Assembly: GCF_001514115.1 (NCBI RefSeq)
Contig: NZ_KQ948452.1
Span: 248,001-312,000 of the forward strand
Source of the DNA: Streptomyces olivochromogenes
GTDB lineage: Bacteria; Actinomycetota; Actinomycetes; Streptomycetales; Streptomycetaceae
Direction of reading: 5' to 3'
Length of the DNA: 64,000 nt
Part shown: positions 12,462-21,030 of the stretch, piece by piece
How the letters are laid out: each line of letters begins with the position of its first letter
Position numbering within the stretch: the first letter of the stretch is position 1
Notes under the pieces: generated by a model
Seen by the model: the letters and a program-made list of their open reading frames with translations, nothing else
Database searches by the model: none
Told to the model about the DNA's origin: nothing
Made by a program: the position numbers and the translations under genes

Positions 12462-14039
12462 CTACCTGCACTGCCTGCCACCGTTGATGCAGTTGGCGAT
12501 CTTGTTCGCCAGGTTGTTGGTGGTGACGCTGATGAAGTCGTCGTGGTCGGTGGCCGCCTTGTGGAGCTGCTCCGGGAAGCCGTCCACCGCGTACGCGTTC
12601 TTCACCACGCCGTTCTGGATGGTCGGCGGCGCGATGTTGTACGTCAGGCGCATCGTCAGCTGCGGGATCGCCTTGAAGCCGTTGCCGCAGACACCGCTCG
12701 CGGGGTCGGGGAAGGCCACGTGCGTACGGTGGTTGGCGCTGTCGATGTTCTGGCCGTCCCAGCAGCTCTGGAAGGCGAACGTGCGCACCACCTTGCTGCC
12801 CTGCGGGCAGATCGGGTACTGCGACGTCAGCTGGACCTTGTTCTCGAACCCGGTGCAGCTCCAGTGCGCGTTGGCGTTCGCCAGACCGTTGGTCGTGGTC
12901 TTGGCGTCACCGGTGATGATGCGCAGGAACTGCGGCATCGCGACGACCTTGCTGGCCGGGCTGCCGACGTACTTGATCTGGGCCGAGACGGGGGTCAGGA
13001 TCTTGCCGACGTTGCCTTCCTTGCCGCCGCCGTCCTTGTTCTGGTCGAAGTCCTGCGTGCCGTTCTGGATACGGACCACGGGCCAGTAGTACGACGACAG
13101 GTCGCTCTTGTTCTGGCAGCTGGTCCCGCCCTGCAGGAACGTCTGGTTGCTGGAGAACGCGTTGACCTTCTGGTTGCCGACGTAGTCGTGCAGGTGGTGC
13201 GCGCCGTTGGTCACGCCGGGCGCCACGATCACGTTGTCGGTGTTGAAGTTCTTGTTCGCGTTCACACCGCACTGGGTGGTGAACGTACCCCGAGAGGCGT
13301 TGGCGCCCTTCTGCGGCTTGCCCTGGACGTTCGGCGCGACCTTGGTGATGTCGACGAAGTCGGCGGCGACGGGACCGTTTCCGGCCTGGCCGCCGATGTT
13401 GGCCGGCGCGCTCGCGCTCGGAGCCGGGCTGGCCGCGGCGCCGCCGTTGTTCTGCTGGCCGCCGTTCTGCTGACCGTTGTTCTGGCCACCGTTGTTCTGG
13501 CCGTTGTTGTTCTGACCCCCGTTGTTCTGCTGGCCGTTGTTCTGGCCACCGGCGGTGGTCTGGGCCTGGTTGGCGGTGGTGCCGGTGCAGGCGGCGAGAC
13601 CGTCCAGCATGGTCGGCGCGGCGGCGCCCACCCGAGTGAAGTCGATCTTGATTCGGCCGATGACCGCGGAGCGCTTGTCCTTGAGCGGCGACAGGATCGC
13701 GTTCTGGACGAAGCCCGCGTCATTGGCCTGAGCCTGACGCGACGAGGCCAGCCGGGCGTAAGCCTCGGTGATCTGCTTGTCGAGCGTGGCCAGCTCCGAG
13801 TCGACGTTCGACTTGGCGTTGGCGGGCACACTGGTCAGTTTCTGCCCGACATCGGGGCAGGAGATGGTGGCGACCTGAGCGGCGGCAGCCTTGGTGGTGT
13901 TCGGGCTCGAGTTGGACTCGTGCGCCGAAGCGTAGAAATTCGCCCAGATCAATCCGCCCCCACCGATCGCGAGCGCCGCGGATGCGGCAACCGCGCGAAC
14001 TGCCAGCGGCGAACGTCGTTTGCGAGTGTTGCGTCCCAT
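12462..14039 (-). CDS. secreted DUF1996-domain protein
   Basis: 525 aa. A basic N-region and hydrophobic segment ([19 protein letters not shown]) form a signal or anchor. Residues ~50-150 are a helical module bounded by two Cys (TISCPDVG and LAACTGT). A Gln/Asn/Gly-rich linker (about 155-200, repeats of QNNGGQNN) follows, then the C-terminal DUF1996 domain with [14 protein letters not shown] and HVAFPDP motifs. DUF1996 proteins are found in fungi and actinomycetes and are extracellular; their activity is not established. The RBS is GGAG before the ATG at 14039. The N-terminal module resembles that of the secreted protein at 20221-20904. Confidence 0.9.
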   Translation of the reverse strand: MGRNTRKRRSPLAVRAVAASAALAIGGGGLIWANFYASAHESNSSPNTTKAAAAQVATISCPDVGQKLTSVPANAKSNVDSELATLDKQITEAYARLASSRQAQANDAGFVQNAILSPLKDKRSAVIGRIKIDFTRVGAAAPTMLDGLAACTGTTANQAQTTAGGQNNGQQNNGGQNNNGQNNGGQNNGQQNGGQQNNGGAAASPAPSASAPANIGGQAGNGPVAADFVDITKVAPNVQGKPQKGANASRGTFTTQCGVNANKNFNTDNVIVAPGVTNGAHHLHDYVGNQKVNAFSSNQTFLQGGTSCQNKSDLSSYYWPVVRIQNGTQDFDQNKDGGGKEGNVGKILTPVSAQIKYVGSPASKVVAMPQFLRIITGDAKTTTNGLANANAHWSCTGFENKVQLTSQYPICPQGSKVVRTFAFQSCWDGQNIDSANHRTHVAFPDPASGVCGNGFKAIPQLTMRLTYNIAPPTIQNGVVKNAYAVDGFPEQLHKAATDHDDFISVTTNNLANKIANCINGGRQCR

Positions 14040-14264
14040 GGAACTCCTCTGACTTCCTTGCGGGGCATCGAGGCGCCCGACAGGAGTGAAGCGGCGTCCA
14101 TCAGTACGCAGGTGACTCCTGAGGCGTTCAGAAACCCTCGAAAATCTTAGAAGTTCGTGAGGTCATTTCCGGCACAATGGGCTCAGAAGCGCATGTTTTT
14201 CGAGGAGTTGATCTCGGGAAACAGGTTTGAATGATATTCAACGGCGTCGGCGGGTCCCTCTTCG
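14040..14264. other. intergenic region upstream of the DUF1996 gene
   Basis: 225 bases, more AT-rich than its surroundings, containing the DUF1996 promoter region. I see no clear hairpin or operator. Confidence 0.4.
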
Positions 14265-14921
14265 TCAGTGGCTTCCGTGATCCAAATACGCCAGTACGGC
14301 GAGTACGCGGCGGTTGTCATCGTCGGAGACCTCCAGCCCCAGTTTGGTGAAGATGTTGGAGGTGTGTTTGGCGATCGCCCGTTCTGTGACCACGAGTTGG
14401 GCCGCGATCGCCGCGTTCGAGCGTCCCTGTGCCATCAGTTCGAGCACCTCCAGCTCGCGGGGCGTCAGCCGCCCGAGGGGCTGCGCGGTGTGGGAACGCC
14501 GCGCCAGCAACTGCTGGATCACCTGCGGATCCATCGCGGTCCCACCCGCGGCGACCCGCCGTACGGCGTCGATGAACTGCTCCGCGTCGAACACCCGGTC
14601 CTTGAGCAGATAACCGACCCCGCCCGTGCCGTCCGCGAGCAACTCTCGTGCGTACAGCTGCTCCACGTGCTGGGAGAGCACGAGCACCGGCAGCCCCGGG
14701 CGCTCCCGACGGGCCTGGAGCGCGCACTGCAGCCCCTCGTCCGTGTGCGAGGGCGGCAGCCGTACGTCGACCACGGCGACGTCCGGCGCCAACTCGGCCA
14801 GCGCCCGGGTGAGTTCGGGCCCGCTCTCGACGGCGGCGGCGATCTCGAAGTCGTACGCCTCGAGCATCCGGACCAGTCCGTCGCGCAGCAGGAACAGGTC
14901 TTCGGCTAGGACAACGCGCAA
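14265..14921 (-). CDS. NarL/LuxR-family response regulator
   Basis: 218 aa. The receiver domain has acidic pocket AED, phospho-acceptor Asp in VVDVRLPP, Ser in VLVLSQH and Lys in YLLKDRV. The C-terminal LuxR HTH reads LTPRELEVLELMAQG then SNAAIAAQLVVTERAIAKHTSNIFTKL. The TTG at 14921 is preferred: GGAG lies 5-6 bases upstream, and the start overlaps the kinase stop by 16 bases, giving translational coupling. It is the partner of the upstream histidine kinase. The target genes are unknown. Confidence 0.9.
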   Translation of the reverse strand: MRVVLAEDLFLLRDGLVRMLEAYDFEIAAAVESGPELTRALAELAPDVAVVDVRLPPSHTDEGLQCALQARRERPGLPVLVLSQHVEQLYARELLADGTGGVGYLLKDRVFDAEQFIDAVRRVAAGGTAMDPQVIQQLLARRSHTAQPLGRLTPRELEVLELMAQGRSNAAIAAQLVVTERAIAKHTSNIFTKLGLEVSDDDNRRVLAVLAYLDHGSH

Positions 14922-16180
14922 GGGATCTCCATGGTCACCATGGTGGGACCGCCCGCGGGGCTGCTGACGGCCAGGACGCCGTCGAATGTACCGAGCCGCC
15001 GCTCGACGCCGGTGAGCCCCGAGCCGGCGCCGACCCGGGCGCCGCCCTCCCCGTCGTCGGTGACGGTGACGCGGAGCATTCCGTCCCTGTGCTGGAGGTC
15101 GACCCAGAGGCGCTCGGCACCGGAGTGTTTGACCGCGTTGGTCAGTACCTCGCTGACGGCGAAGTACGCGGCGGACTCGACGGGCGCGTCGGCGCGGCCG
15201 TCCATGTCGACGTCCACCTCGCTCACGAGAGGCAGCCGAAGCACCAACGCCCTTACCGCGTCGCCGAGTCCACGCTCCGCGAGCACGGGGGGATGAATAC
15301 CCCGTACGAGGTCGCGCAGCTCGGTGAGCGCCTCGGCGGAGGACCGGCGGGCCTGGGCGAGCAGTTGTCGGGCCTTGGCCGGGTCCTTCTCGATGAGGAC
15401 CTCGACGGTCCCCAGGTCCATCCCCATGGCGACCAGTCGCGCCTGCGCCCCGTCGTGCAAGTCCCTCTCGATGCGGCGGAGTTCGGCCGCCGACGTGTCC
15501 ACGGCGGTACGCCGGGACTCGGTGAGGACGCGGACCCGTTCGGCGAGTTCGCCGTCGCCGGAGGCGAGGACGGAGCGGGTGAGGAGGAAATGGACCCGCA
15601 GGAGGGCGGGGGAGAGGACGTAGGAGGCGACGAGGAGCGCCGCGCCCAGTGCCCCCGCGAGGAGGGCGGAGCCCTGCCCCGACACCGGCACGAAGCCGTA
15701 CCACCAGCCCACGTGCGTGCCGTCCGTGAAGACCCGCCACAGGCCGGCCGCCAGCGCGAAGCCCTCCAGGGGGTAGAAGAGGAGGGCGGCGGGCAGCAGC
15801 GCGGTCACGAATCCGGCGGTCATGTCGACCACCAGCCAGCCGAGGTCGCGCCAGGTCGCCGGGTCCCCGAGCATGCGGAAGCAGCGCGTCCACGGGGTCG
15901 TGTCCGCGGGCAGGCTCCGGTACGTGGACGGAATCCGTATCCCGCACCACTCGGCGGCGATGATCCGCCGCCGGTCCGCGAAGGCCCGTACGCCGGTCAG
16001 GACCCAAGGGGTCGTGACGATCCCCACCCCCGCCGGGACGAGCAGGATCGACACGACGGACAGCACGAAGAGAACAACCGCTCCGGTGAACCCCCCGACG
16101 GCCAGCACCAGCCCTCGTCCCCCGGCGACCAGTACCTCCGGTCCGCGCGTCCGTATGCCCCTGCCGCTCCACATCTCCAT
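14906..16180 (-). CDS. sensor histidine kinase, NarX/DesK-like (HisKA_3)
   Basis: 424 aa. The N-terminal half has four or more transmembrane segments in a Sensor-type membrane domain. The dimerisation and phosphoacceptor helix has RIERDLHDGAQARL with the His. An HATPase domain has N-box SEVLTNAVKHSGA and G-box DDGEGGARVGAGSGL. It autophosphorylates and passes phosphate to the overlapping response regulator. The ATG at 16180 is chosen (MEMWSGRG); longer frames read into the extragenic repeat. The stimulus cannot be inferred. Confidence 0.9.
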   Translation of the reverse strand: MEMWSGRGIRTRGPEVLVAGGRGLVLAVGGFTGAVVLFVLSVVSILLVPAGVGIVTTPWVLTGVRAFADRRRIIAAEWCGIRIPSTYRSLPADTTPWTRCFRMLGDPATWRDLGWLVVDMTAGFVTALLPAALLFYPLEGFALAAGLWRVFTDGTHVGWWYGFVPVSGQGSALLAGALGAALLVASYVLSPALLRVHFLLTRSVLASGDGELAERVRVLTESRRTAVDTSAAELRRIERDLHDGAQARLVAMGMDLGTVEVLIEKDPAKARQLLAQARRSSAEALTELRDLVRGIHPPVLAERGLGDAVRALVLRLPLVSEVDVDMDGRADAPVESAAYFAVSEVLTNAVKHSGAERLWVDLQHRDGMLRVTVTDDGEGGARVGAGSGLTGVERRLGTFDGVLAVSSPAGGPTMVTMEIPCALS

Positions 16181-16270
16181 ACCGCCAGTCTCACCGACCC
16201 GTCCCGCGGGGTCACGGGGCCGAGCACCAGGACGGGGGTGGTGCCAGGTGCACCCCGGGGCACGTCTTTT

Positions 16271-16589
16271 CCTCGCCCCCGCCGCCCCTACCCGTCCCAT
16301 CCATACCCGGGGGCTCCGCCCCCAGACCCCCCATCGGCCTGAACGGCCTCGTCCTCAAACGCCGGACGGGCTGAAGGTCTTCAGGGGCGCGGGGAACTGC
16401 GCGACCAGCCCCCACCGGCCCGCAGCCGAACGAATCCGGGCGGGCCGGAGATCCGGGGCGCAGCCCCGGCCCAAGGGGCGCGGGGAACTGCGCGGCCAAC
16501 CTCCACCCACCCGCAGCCGAAAGACCACCCCACGGGGTCTGGGGCGGAGCCCCAGGAGGATGGGACGGGTAGGGGCGGCGGGGGCGAGG
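16271..16589. repeat. 319-bp extragenic repeat with perfect 32-bp terminal inverted repeats
   Basis: The left end 16271-16302 starts CCTCGCCCCCGCCGCCCC and is the exact reverse complement of 16558-16589. Inside are two copies of a core containing GCGCGGGGAACTGCGC, small GC hairpins (GGGGGCTCCGCCCCC, GGGGCGCAGCCCC) and the segment CGTCCTCAAACGCCGGACGG. Related modules occur at five other places in the window. It lies 3' of the epimerase gene and 5' of the kinase. No ORF inside has coding character. Confidence 0.9.
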
Positions 16590-16601
16590 ACGAGGGTGGC
16601 G

Positions 16602-17615
16602 CTACTGGGTGAGTACCTTTGTCTCCAGGTCCGAGGGGAGGCCCACCGGGGGACGGTCCGGGCGTTGGGGGGCCACCCCGCCGATGCCCTGGAGCCAGGT
16701 CCACGTGTCCGCGACCGTCTCCGAGACGGGCCGGCACCGCAGTCCCGCCCCCACCGCCCGGGACACGTCCGCCCGATGAAGAGCGTCATGCATGTCGGAC
16801 CCCACCGGCACCCACACCGGCAACTGCGTCCACGGCTGGATCCCGGCGTCGAGGACCACGGAAGGCTCGGTCCAACGGAGTTCCGCCCGCGCCCCGGTGA
16901 CCCGGACGCACGCGTCGAGCAGCTCCCCCATCGTCGTATGCCCCTGCGGACTCATCAGGTTGTACGCCCCGCTCACCCCCGCGTCCACCGCCCTGAGGAT
17001 CCACTCCGCGAGATCACGCACATCGACGTACTGGAGGGGGAGAGACCGTGGGCCGGGCGCGAGTACGGGACCGCCCTGGGCGATCCGGGTCAACCACCAC
17101 GGCAGGCGCCCGATGTTCTCGTACGGCCCGAGGATCAGCCCGGACCGCACGAGCAACGAGCGCTCCGCGCCGAACGCGGACACGGCGGCCAGCTCGCCGC
17201 CGAGTTTGTCCTGCGCGTAGTCGGTCTCTTCCGCGTCCTCGGACGCCCCTTTCACGAGCGGCGCGTCCTCGGCGTAGTCGGCGGGCGGAGCCCACGCGTA
17301 GACCGAGCAGGTCGACACGTACACATACCGCCCGGCCCGGTCGGCCAACAGCCGTGCGGTGTCGCGAACGGCCCGCGGCGCCGCCGACCAGGTGTCGACG
17401 ACGGCATCCCACTCACCATCGGCGGACGCCTCGGCGAGCGCCGCGAGCCCGTCGGGGGCGGTGCGGTCCCCCAGCAAGGACCGCGCCCCCGCGGGCGGCT
17501 CCCGGCGCCCGCGGTGGAAGACGGTCACCTCCCAGCCACGGCCGAGCGCCGCCTCCACCACGGCCCGCCCCGCGAAGTCCGTACCGCCCAGCATCAGCAG
17601 TTTCTTGGGTGTCAT
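16602..17615 (-). CDS. NAD-dependent epimerase/dehydratase family protein
   Basis: 337 aa. Rossmann start KLLMLGGTDFAGRAVVEAAL with a glycine-rich NAD(P) loop of the atypical SDR type. YAQDKLGGELA provides the YxxxK catalytic pair, and VYVSTCSVYAW is the preceding strand. It probably acts on a nucleotide sugar or a similar keto/hydroxy substrate, which cannot be specified. The stop is followed almost at once by the inverted-repeat element at 16271-16589. Confidence 0.85.
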   Translation of the reverse strand: MTPKKLLMLGGTDFAGRAVVEAALGRGWEVTVFHRGRREPPAGARSLLGDRTAPDGLAALAEASADGEWDAVVDTWSAAPRAVRDTARLLADRAGRYVYVSTCSVYAWAPPADYAEDAPLVKGASEDAEETDYAQDKLGGELAAVSAFGAERSLLVRSGLILGPYENIGRLPWWLTRIAQGGPVLAPGPRSLPLQYVDVRDLAEWILRAVDAGVSGAYNLMSPQGHTTMGELLDACVRVTGARAELRWTEPSVVLDAGIQPWTQLPVWVPVGSDMHDALHRADVSRAVGAGLRCRPVSETVADTWTWLQGIGGVAPQRPDRPPVGLPSDLETKVLTQ

Positions 17616-17693
17616 ACGGAGGACTCTGCCCGCACGGTCCGCCGGACGGAACGGGAATCTGCTGACAGAAGAGTTCCCGAGCGGCGGAGCGGG

Positions 17694-18278
17694 TCAACGC
17701 CCCGTCGGAGGCGCGTACTTGTACCCCACCCGCCGTACCGTCTGGATCGCCTTCCGGTGCTGCGCCCCCAGCTTGCGCCGCAACCGCGCGACGTGGACGT
17801 CGACGGTCCGCCCGTCGCCCACGTGCCCGTAGCCCCACACGGTGGTGACCAGCTGGTCGCGGGTGTGCACCCGGTGCGGATGCGAGACGAGGTGCGCGAG
17901 CAGCTCGAACTCCAGGTAGGTGAGGTCGAGCGGCTGCCCGTCGACCTCGGCGGTGCGCTGCACGGGGTCGATGCGGACGAGCGGGTCGTCCCCCACGGCG
18001 GCGTCGGTGGGGGCGGGGGAGTCCGGGACGGCGACCGGCAGCAGGGGCTGCTGGTCGGCCGGTACGAGGACCAGGTAGCCGATCATCGGCGGCTGGCCGG
18101 GGAGTACGGGCAGGGTGTGCGGGGGAGCGGGCAGCCAGGTGGCGCCCGGCGGCAGGAAGTCCGCGACGTCGACCACCTCGTCCCGGTGGACGGCACGGAG
18201 TCGGTGCCGCGCGGGGGCGGGGGCGGGTGCCGGTGCGGACGTGGTCGCGACGGACGAGAAGGAACGAGTGGTCGCCAT
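17694..18278 (-). CDS. OmpR-type winged-helix regulator lacking a receiver domain
   Basis: 194 aa. The C-terminal ~95 residues are a Trans_reg_C winged helix: LTYLEFELLAHLVSHP, VWGYGHVGDGRTVDVHVARLRRKLG and QTVRRVGYKY. The N terminus is Ala/Pro-rich with a short middle region (PPMIGYLVLVPADQQPLL) and has no phospho-acceptor Asp pocket. It is a candidate constitutive or ligand-responsive DNA binder. Its ATG has only a weak RBS, and a small upstream ORF ends 6 bases before it, so coupled translation is possible. Confidence 0.82.
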   Translation of the reverse strand: MATTRSFSSVATTSAPAPAPAPARHRLRAVHRDEVVDVADFLPPGATWLPAPPHTLPVLPGQPPMIGYLVLVPADQQPLLPVAVPDSPAPTDAAVGDDPLVRIDPVQRTAEVDGQPLDLTYLEFELLAHLVSHPHRVHTRDQLVTTVWGYGHVGDGRTVDVHVARLRRKLGAQHRKAIQTVRRVGYKYAPPTGR

Positions 18279-18284
18279 GAGAGG

Positions 18285-18431
18285 TCAGCTCTTTCGCGCG
18301 AGAAGTTCGTCGGGAAGGTCGACGACCGCGAGTTCGTGGTCGGGGCCGTCGAGGACGTACGTCGTGCGCGCTGGCCGAAGGCCGGGGGTGTACGGCTTTA
18401 GAGGGCCGGCGCGTTCGTCGCGCGGCAACAC
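18285..18431 (-). CDS. possible 48-aa small ORF ending just before the winged-helix gene
   Basis: Reading from GTG 18431 gives 48 residues with high-GC third positions in its 3' half (RTTYVLDGPDHELAVVDL, then PDELLARKS) and a TGA 6 bases before the winged-helix ATG. No good RBS precedes the GTG, and it overlaps the end of the ORF at 18398-18520 in another frame. It could be a real small protein, a translational-coupling ORF, or the continuation of the upstream peptide after a frameshift. Confidence 0.35.
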   Translation of the reverse strand: MLPRDERAGPLKPYTPGLRPARTTYVLDGPDHELAVVDLPDELLARKS

Positions 18432-18520
18432 ACCCGGTCGAAGTCGTGATGCTGACGGGAAGGCCAGAAGGGCTCCAGGTCGGGGCGACCCGTCGCGGTG
18501 TACTTCTGGAAGCTGGCCAT
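18398..18520 (-). CDS. 40-aa leader-like peptide
   Basis: A 40-codon ORF starting MASFQKYTATGRPDLEPF and ending SRQHHDFDRVCCRATNAPAL. The SRxHxDxxRV pattern followed by Cys resembles actinobacterial putative leader peptides (SRRHVDLxRVSSAxC type) found before sulfur and cysteine genes, from memory. Adjacent Cys codons (TGT TGC) near the end are typical of attenuator peptides. It lies between the glnII terminator and the winged-helix gene on the same strand. No clear RBS precedes the ATG. Confidence 0.5.
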   Translation of the reverse strand: MASFQKYTATGRPDLEPFWPSRQHHDFDRVCCRATNAPAL

Positions 18521-18600
18521 GCCCCCATTGAAGCAGAAGCCGGAGCCGGGCAGGAGACTCCTCTCACAGGTCGGACGCGTCCTTGGCGTGAACTTGACGC

Positions 18601-18645
18601 CGTACGACGGGCTGACCTCGTACGACGGGGTCGACGTCGTACGAC
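18601..18645. repeat. three phased CGTACGAC repeats
   Basis: CGTACGAC occurs at 18601, 18619 and 18638, at 18- and 19-bp spacing. The second and third copies sit in the 8-bp palindrome TCGTACGA. They lie upstream of the leader-like ORF and could be operator half-sites. Confidence 0.5.
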
Positions 18646-18663
18646 GAGGCCGATGTCGCGCAA

Positions 18664-18704
18664 CGCGAGGAGGCGCCCACCGTGACGGTGGACGCCTCCT
18701 CGCG
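18664..18704 (-). terminator. glnII terminator
   Basis: CGCGAGGAGGCG (18664-18675) pairs with 18693-18704, with an inner CCACCG/CGGTGG stem, one mismatch and a TGA loop. It starts 17 bases after the glnII stop on the minus strand. Confidence 0.88.
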
Positions 18705-18720
18705 TGGTGTGCGGGGCGGA

Positions 18721-19749
18721 TCAGACCTGGCCGGCCTTCTCCAGGGCGGTGCAGCAGGTGTCGACGAGCAGGCGCGTGACGACGTACGGGTCGACGTTGG
18801 CGTTCGGGCGGCGGTCCTCGATGTAACCCTTGCCGTCCTTCTCGACCTGCCACGGGATGCGGACCGAGGCGCCGCGGTTGGAGACGCCGTAGGAGTACTC
18901 GTTCCACGGGGCGGTCTCGTGCAGACCGGTCAGGCGGTCGTCGATGCCGGCGCCGTAGTTCTTGACGTGGTCGAGGGGCTTCGAGCCCTCGCCCAGCGAC
19001 TCGCACGCGGTGATGATCGCGTCGTAGCCCTCGCGCATCGCCTTGGTGGAGAAGTTGGTGTGCGCGCCGGCGCCGTTCCAGTCGCCCTTGACCGGCTTGG
19101 GGTCGAGGGTCGCGGAGATGTTGAAGTCCTCGGCGGTGCGGTAGAGCAGCCAGCGGGCCACCCACAGCTGGTCGGAGACCTCCAGCGGCGCCAGCGGGCC
19201 GACCTGGAACTCCCACTGGCCGGGCATGACCTCGGCGTTGATGCCGGAGATGCCGAGACCCGCCTTGAGGCAGTTCTCGAGGTGCGCCTCGACGACGTCA
19301 CGGCCGAAGATCTCGTCCGCGCCGACGCCGCAGTAGTAGCCGCCCTGCGGGGCCGGGAAGCCGCCGACGGGGAAGCCGAGCGGGCGCTCCCCGTCGAAGA
19401 AGGTGTACTCCTGCTCGATACCGAAGATTGGCTCCTGAGCGGCGAACTTCTCCGCCACCTCGGCCAGCGCGGCACGGGTGTTGGACTCGTGCGGCGTCAT
19501 GTCGATGTTCAGGACCTCGCACATCACGAGGATGTCGTCGCCGCCGCGGATCGGGTCCGGGAAGGTGGCGACGGGCTTGAGTACGCGGTCCGAGGCGTGA
19601 CCCTCGGCCTGGTTCGTGGAAGACCCGTCGAAGCCCCAGATCGGCAGCTCGACGCCCTTGGCGTCGTCGCCCAGTATCTTCGTCTTGGAACGGAGCTTGG
19701 CCGTCGGCTCGGTGCCGTCGATCCAGATGTACTCAGCCTTGAAGGTCAC
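18721..19749 (-). CDS. glnII: glutamine synthetase type II
   Basis: 342 aa, the eukaryote-like GSII length. It begins (V)[18 protein letters not shown] and has the GS beta-grasp [13 protein letters not shown], the catalytic-domain [16 protein letters not shown], the ATP-binding [15 protein letters not shown] and the [10 protein letters not shown]-like segment [11 protein letters not shown]. It makes glutamine from glutamate, ammonia and ATP. GSII enzymes are octamers or decamers not controlled by adenylylation. The GTG at 19749 is chosen because GAAGGA lies upstream and the family starts here. Phased GlnR-type half-sites lie upstream at 19850-19887. It is monocistronic, with its own terminator. 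Confidence 0.97.
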   Translation of the reverse strand: MTFKAEYIWIDGTEPTAKLRSKTKILGDDAKGVELPIWGFDGSSTNQAEGHASDRVLKPVATFPDPIRGGDDILVMCEVLNIDMTPHESNTRAALAEVAEKFAAQEPIFGIEQEYTFFDGERPLGFPVGGFPAPQGGYYCGVGADEIFGRDVVEAHLENCLKAGLGISGINAEVMPGQWEFQVGPLAPLEVSDQLWVARWLLYRTAEDFNISATLDPKPVKGDWNGAGAHTNFSTKAMREGYDAIITACESLGEGSKPLDHVKNYGAGIDDRLTGLHETAPWNEYSYGVSNRGASVRIPWQVEKDGKGYIEDRRPNANVDPYVVTRLLVDTCCTALEKAGQV

Positions 19750-19849
19750 GGGCCACATCCTTCGGGGTGTGTCTTTGGGCGCACTGCGGGTGCTGCGGCG
19801 CTGCGGCACTGGGGCGCCGCGGTACTGCCCGGCAGCCTGTCAACAGGCG

Positions 19850-19887
19850 ATTTCCCGATCATTGCTCGAATGTGAACCCCGTGTTAC
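19850..19887 (-). promoter_or_regulatory. GlnR-type operator upstream of glnII
   Basis: On the minus strand four pentamers are spaced by exactly 6 bases: GTAAC, TTCAC, GCAAT, GAAAT. This is the 11-bp-phased a-site/b-site layout of streptomycete GlnR boxes (gTnAc-N6-GaAAc), with degenerate middle sites. It lies ~100 bases upstream of the GTG start. Confidence 0.65.
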
Positions 19888-19889
19888 CG

Positions 19890-20220
19890 GGTGTCTCTGT
19901 GCTGCGACTCGCTCGCCGAGAGCTATTCCCGACCGCTGTCGGCGGCCCGCTCGCGAAGCCCGCGAGCACACGCGTCGGCCCACCGTGGTCCTCCCGGTCC
20001 CGGTGGCGGCGGCTCGTATGCGATGGGTTTGCGGACGCGCACCGGACTCTCCGCCCCGTGAACTCGCTCTACGTGCCGGTCCTGCTGTTCGTGGCCGCGA
20101 ACAGCAGGACGCACGGCCCGCACCGGGCGGCGGTCCGGGCCGCGGGGCTGCTGCCGCACGCGGCCCGGCCGGTACCGCCGCCCGTTCGGGCGGAGTTCCT
20201 CAGTCGTCAGGTGGAGGCGC
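19890..20220. other. non-coding stretch between glnII and a secreted-protein gene
   Basis: About 330 bases with the distal glnII upstream region and one strong hairpin (20079-20110). Open frames here have poor codon bias and no RBS, so I see no gene. Confidence 0.5.
20079..20110 (-). terminator. terminator for the 20221-20904 gene
   Basis: Perfect 13-bp stem GTCCTGCTGTTCG (20079-20091), 6-base loop, complement 20098-20110. It lies ~110 bases downstream of the minus-strand secreted-protein gene. Confidence 0.7.
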
Positions 20221-20904
20221 TCAGCCCACCTTCTCGATGCGGGCCCGGCGGATCAGGAACTTGCCCGGCTCCCGGACCTGCTCGAACGCCGCGTTGTTGA
20301 GCAGTACGCAGCTGCCCGACACGGAGGTGACCTGCACGGTCGTGGACTTGTTGTTGTCCAGGTTCGTGACCTTGAGCTTGGTCCCGGCCGGGAACTGGTT
20401 GCTGGACGCGGCAGGGGCGCCCGCCTCGCCCGAGAGGGTGACGGTCGAGCCGTTGCAGACCTGCTGGCCGGCGGCGGCGCCACCACCACCCGTCCCCTGC
20501 GCGGGTGCGGTGGTCTGCTGCTGCGCGGGTGGGGTCTTCGCCGGCTGGGCGGACTGCGCGGGCTGCGTGGTCTGGGAGCCCTGAGCCGACTCCCCAACCG
20601 CGCAACCGGACGCCTTCTGCTGCACCTTGATCTGTGCGATGACCGCCTCGCGGTTGGCGATCCGCGCCGCCGACTGCGCGTCGGGATTGGCCCGTTGGCC
20701 GTCGATGAACTTCTGGTTGTTGCCGAGGGCGGTGGTGAGCCCCTGGCAGACCGTCGAGTCCGCGGCGGACAGGGTCCGGCCGTTCTCGGTCTGCGCCGCG
20801 TTGGAGTTGGCCGCCATGGCGAAGGCGCCACCTCCGGCCACGGCGGCGGCACTGACCAGCAGTGCGAGCTTCTTCTTGGGGCTGAGAGTCCTTCTACGCG
20901 ACAT
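20221..20904 (-). CDS. secreted protein with two-Cys helical module and Gln/Pro-rich linker
   Basis: 227 aa. Signal peptide (KKKLALLVSAAAVAGGGAFAMAANSNAA). A helical module runs from STVCQGLTTAL to KASGCAVG and carries AVIAQIKVQQ. A Gln/Thr/Pro/Ala-rich linker (QTTQPAQSAQPAKTPPAQQQ) follows, then a beta-rich C-terminal domain (GSTVTLSGEAGAPAASSNQF, SGSCVLLNNAAF). The function is unknown. The N-terminal module and layout match the DUF1996 protein at 12462-14039, suggesting a shared surface or secretion role. The RBS is GGAGG before the ATG (20904). Confidence 0.82.
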   Translation of the reverse strand: MSRRRTLSPKKKLALLVSAAAVAGGGAFAMAANSNAAQTENGRTLSAADSTVCQGLTTALGNNQKFIDGQRANPDAQSAARIANREAVIAQIKVQQKASGCAVGESAQGSQTTQPAQSAQPAKTPPAQQQTTAPAQGTGGGGAAAGQQVCNGSTVTLSGEAGAPAASSNQFPAGTKLKVTNLDNNKSTTVQVTSVSGSCVLLNNAAFEQVREPGKFLIRRARIEKVG

Positions 20905-21030
20905 GCACGCCTCCTGTCCGTGGCCGCCTCGTGCGACGACCGGATGTGATCCGTGTGCCGCTATGTACGAGATGCCGAACAGGGTTACTCAATGGTTCAC
21001 ACGAGTCAGTGAAGTGGCCTGGGTCACATG

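Noticed and set aside
15822-18401. 859-aa plus-strand frame across the kinase, repeat and epimerase region
   Set aside because: Runs through an extragenic repeat and antisense to three supported minus-strand genes.
19767-20300. 177-aa plus-strand frame between glnII and the secreted-protein gene
   Set aside because: Poor third-position bias, no RBS, contains the glnII operator and a terminator hairpin.
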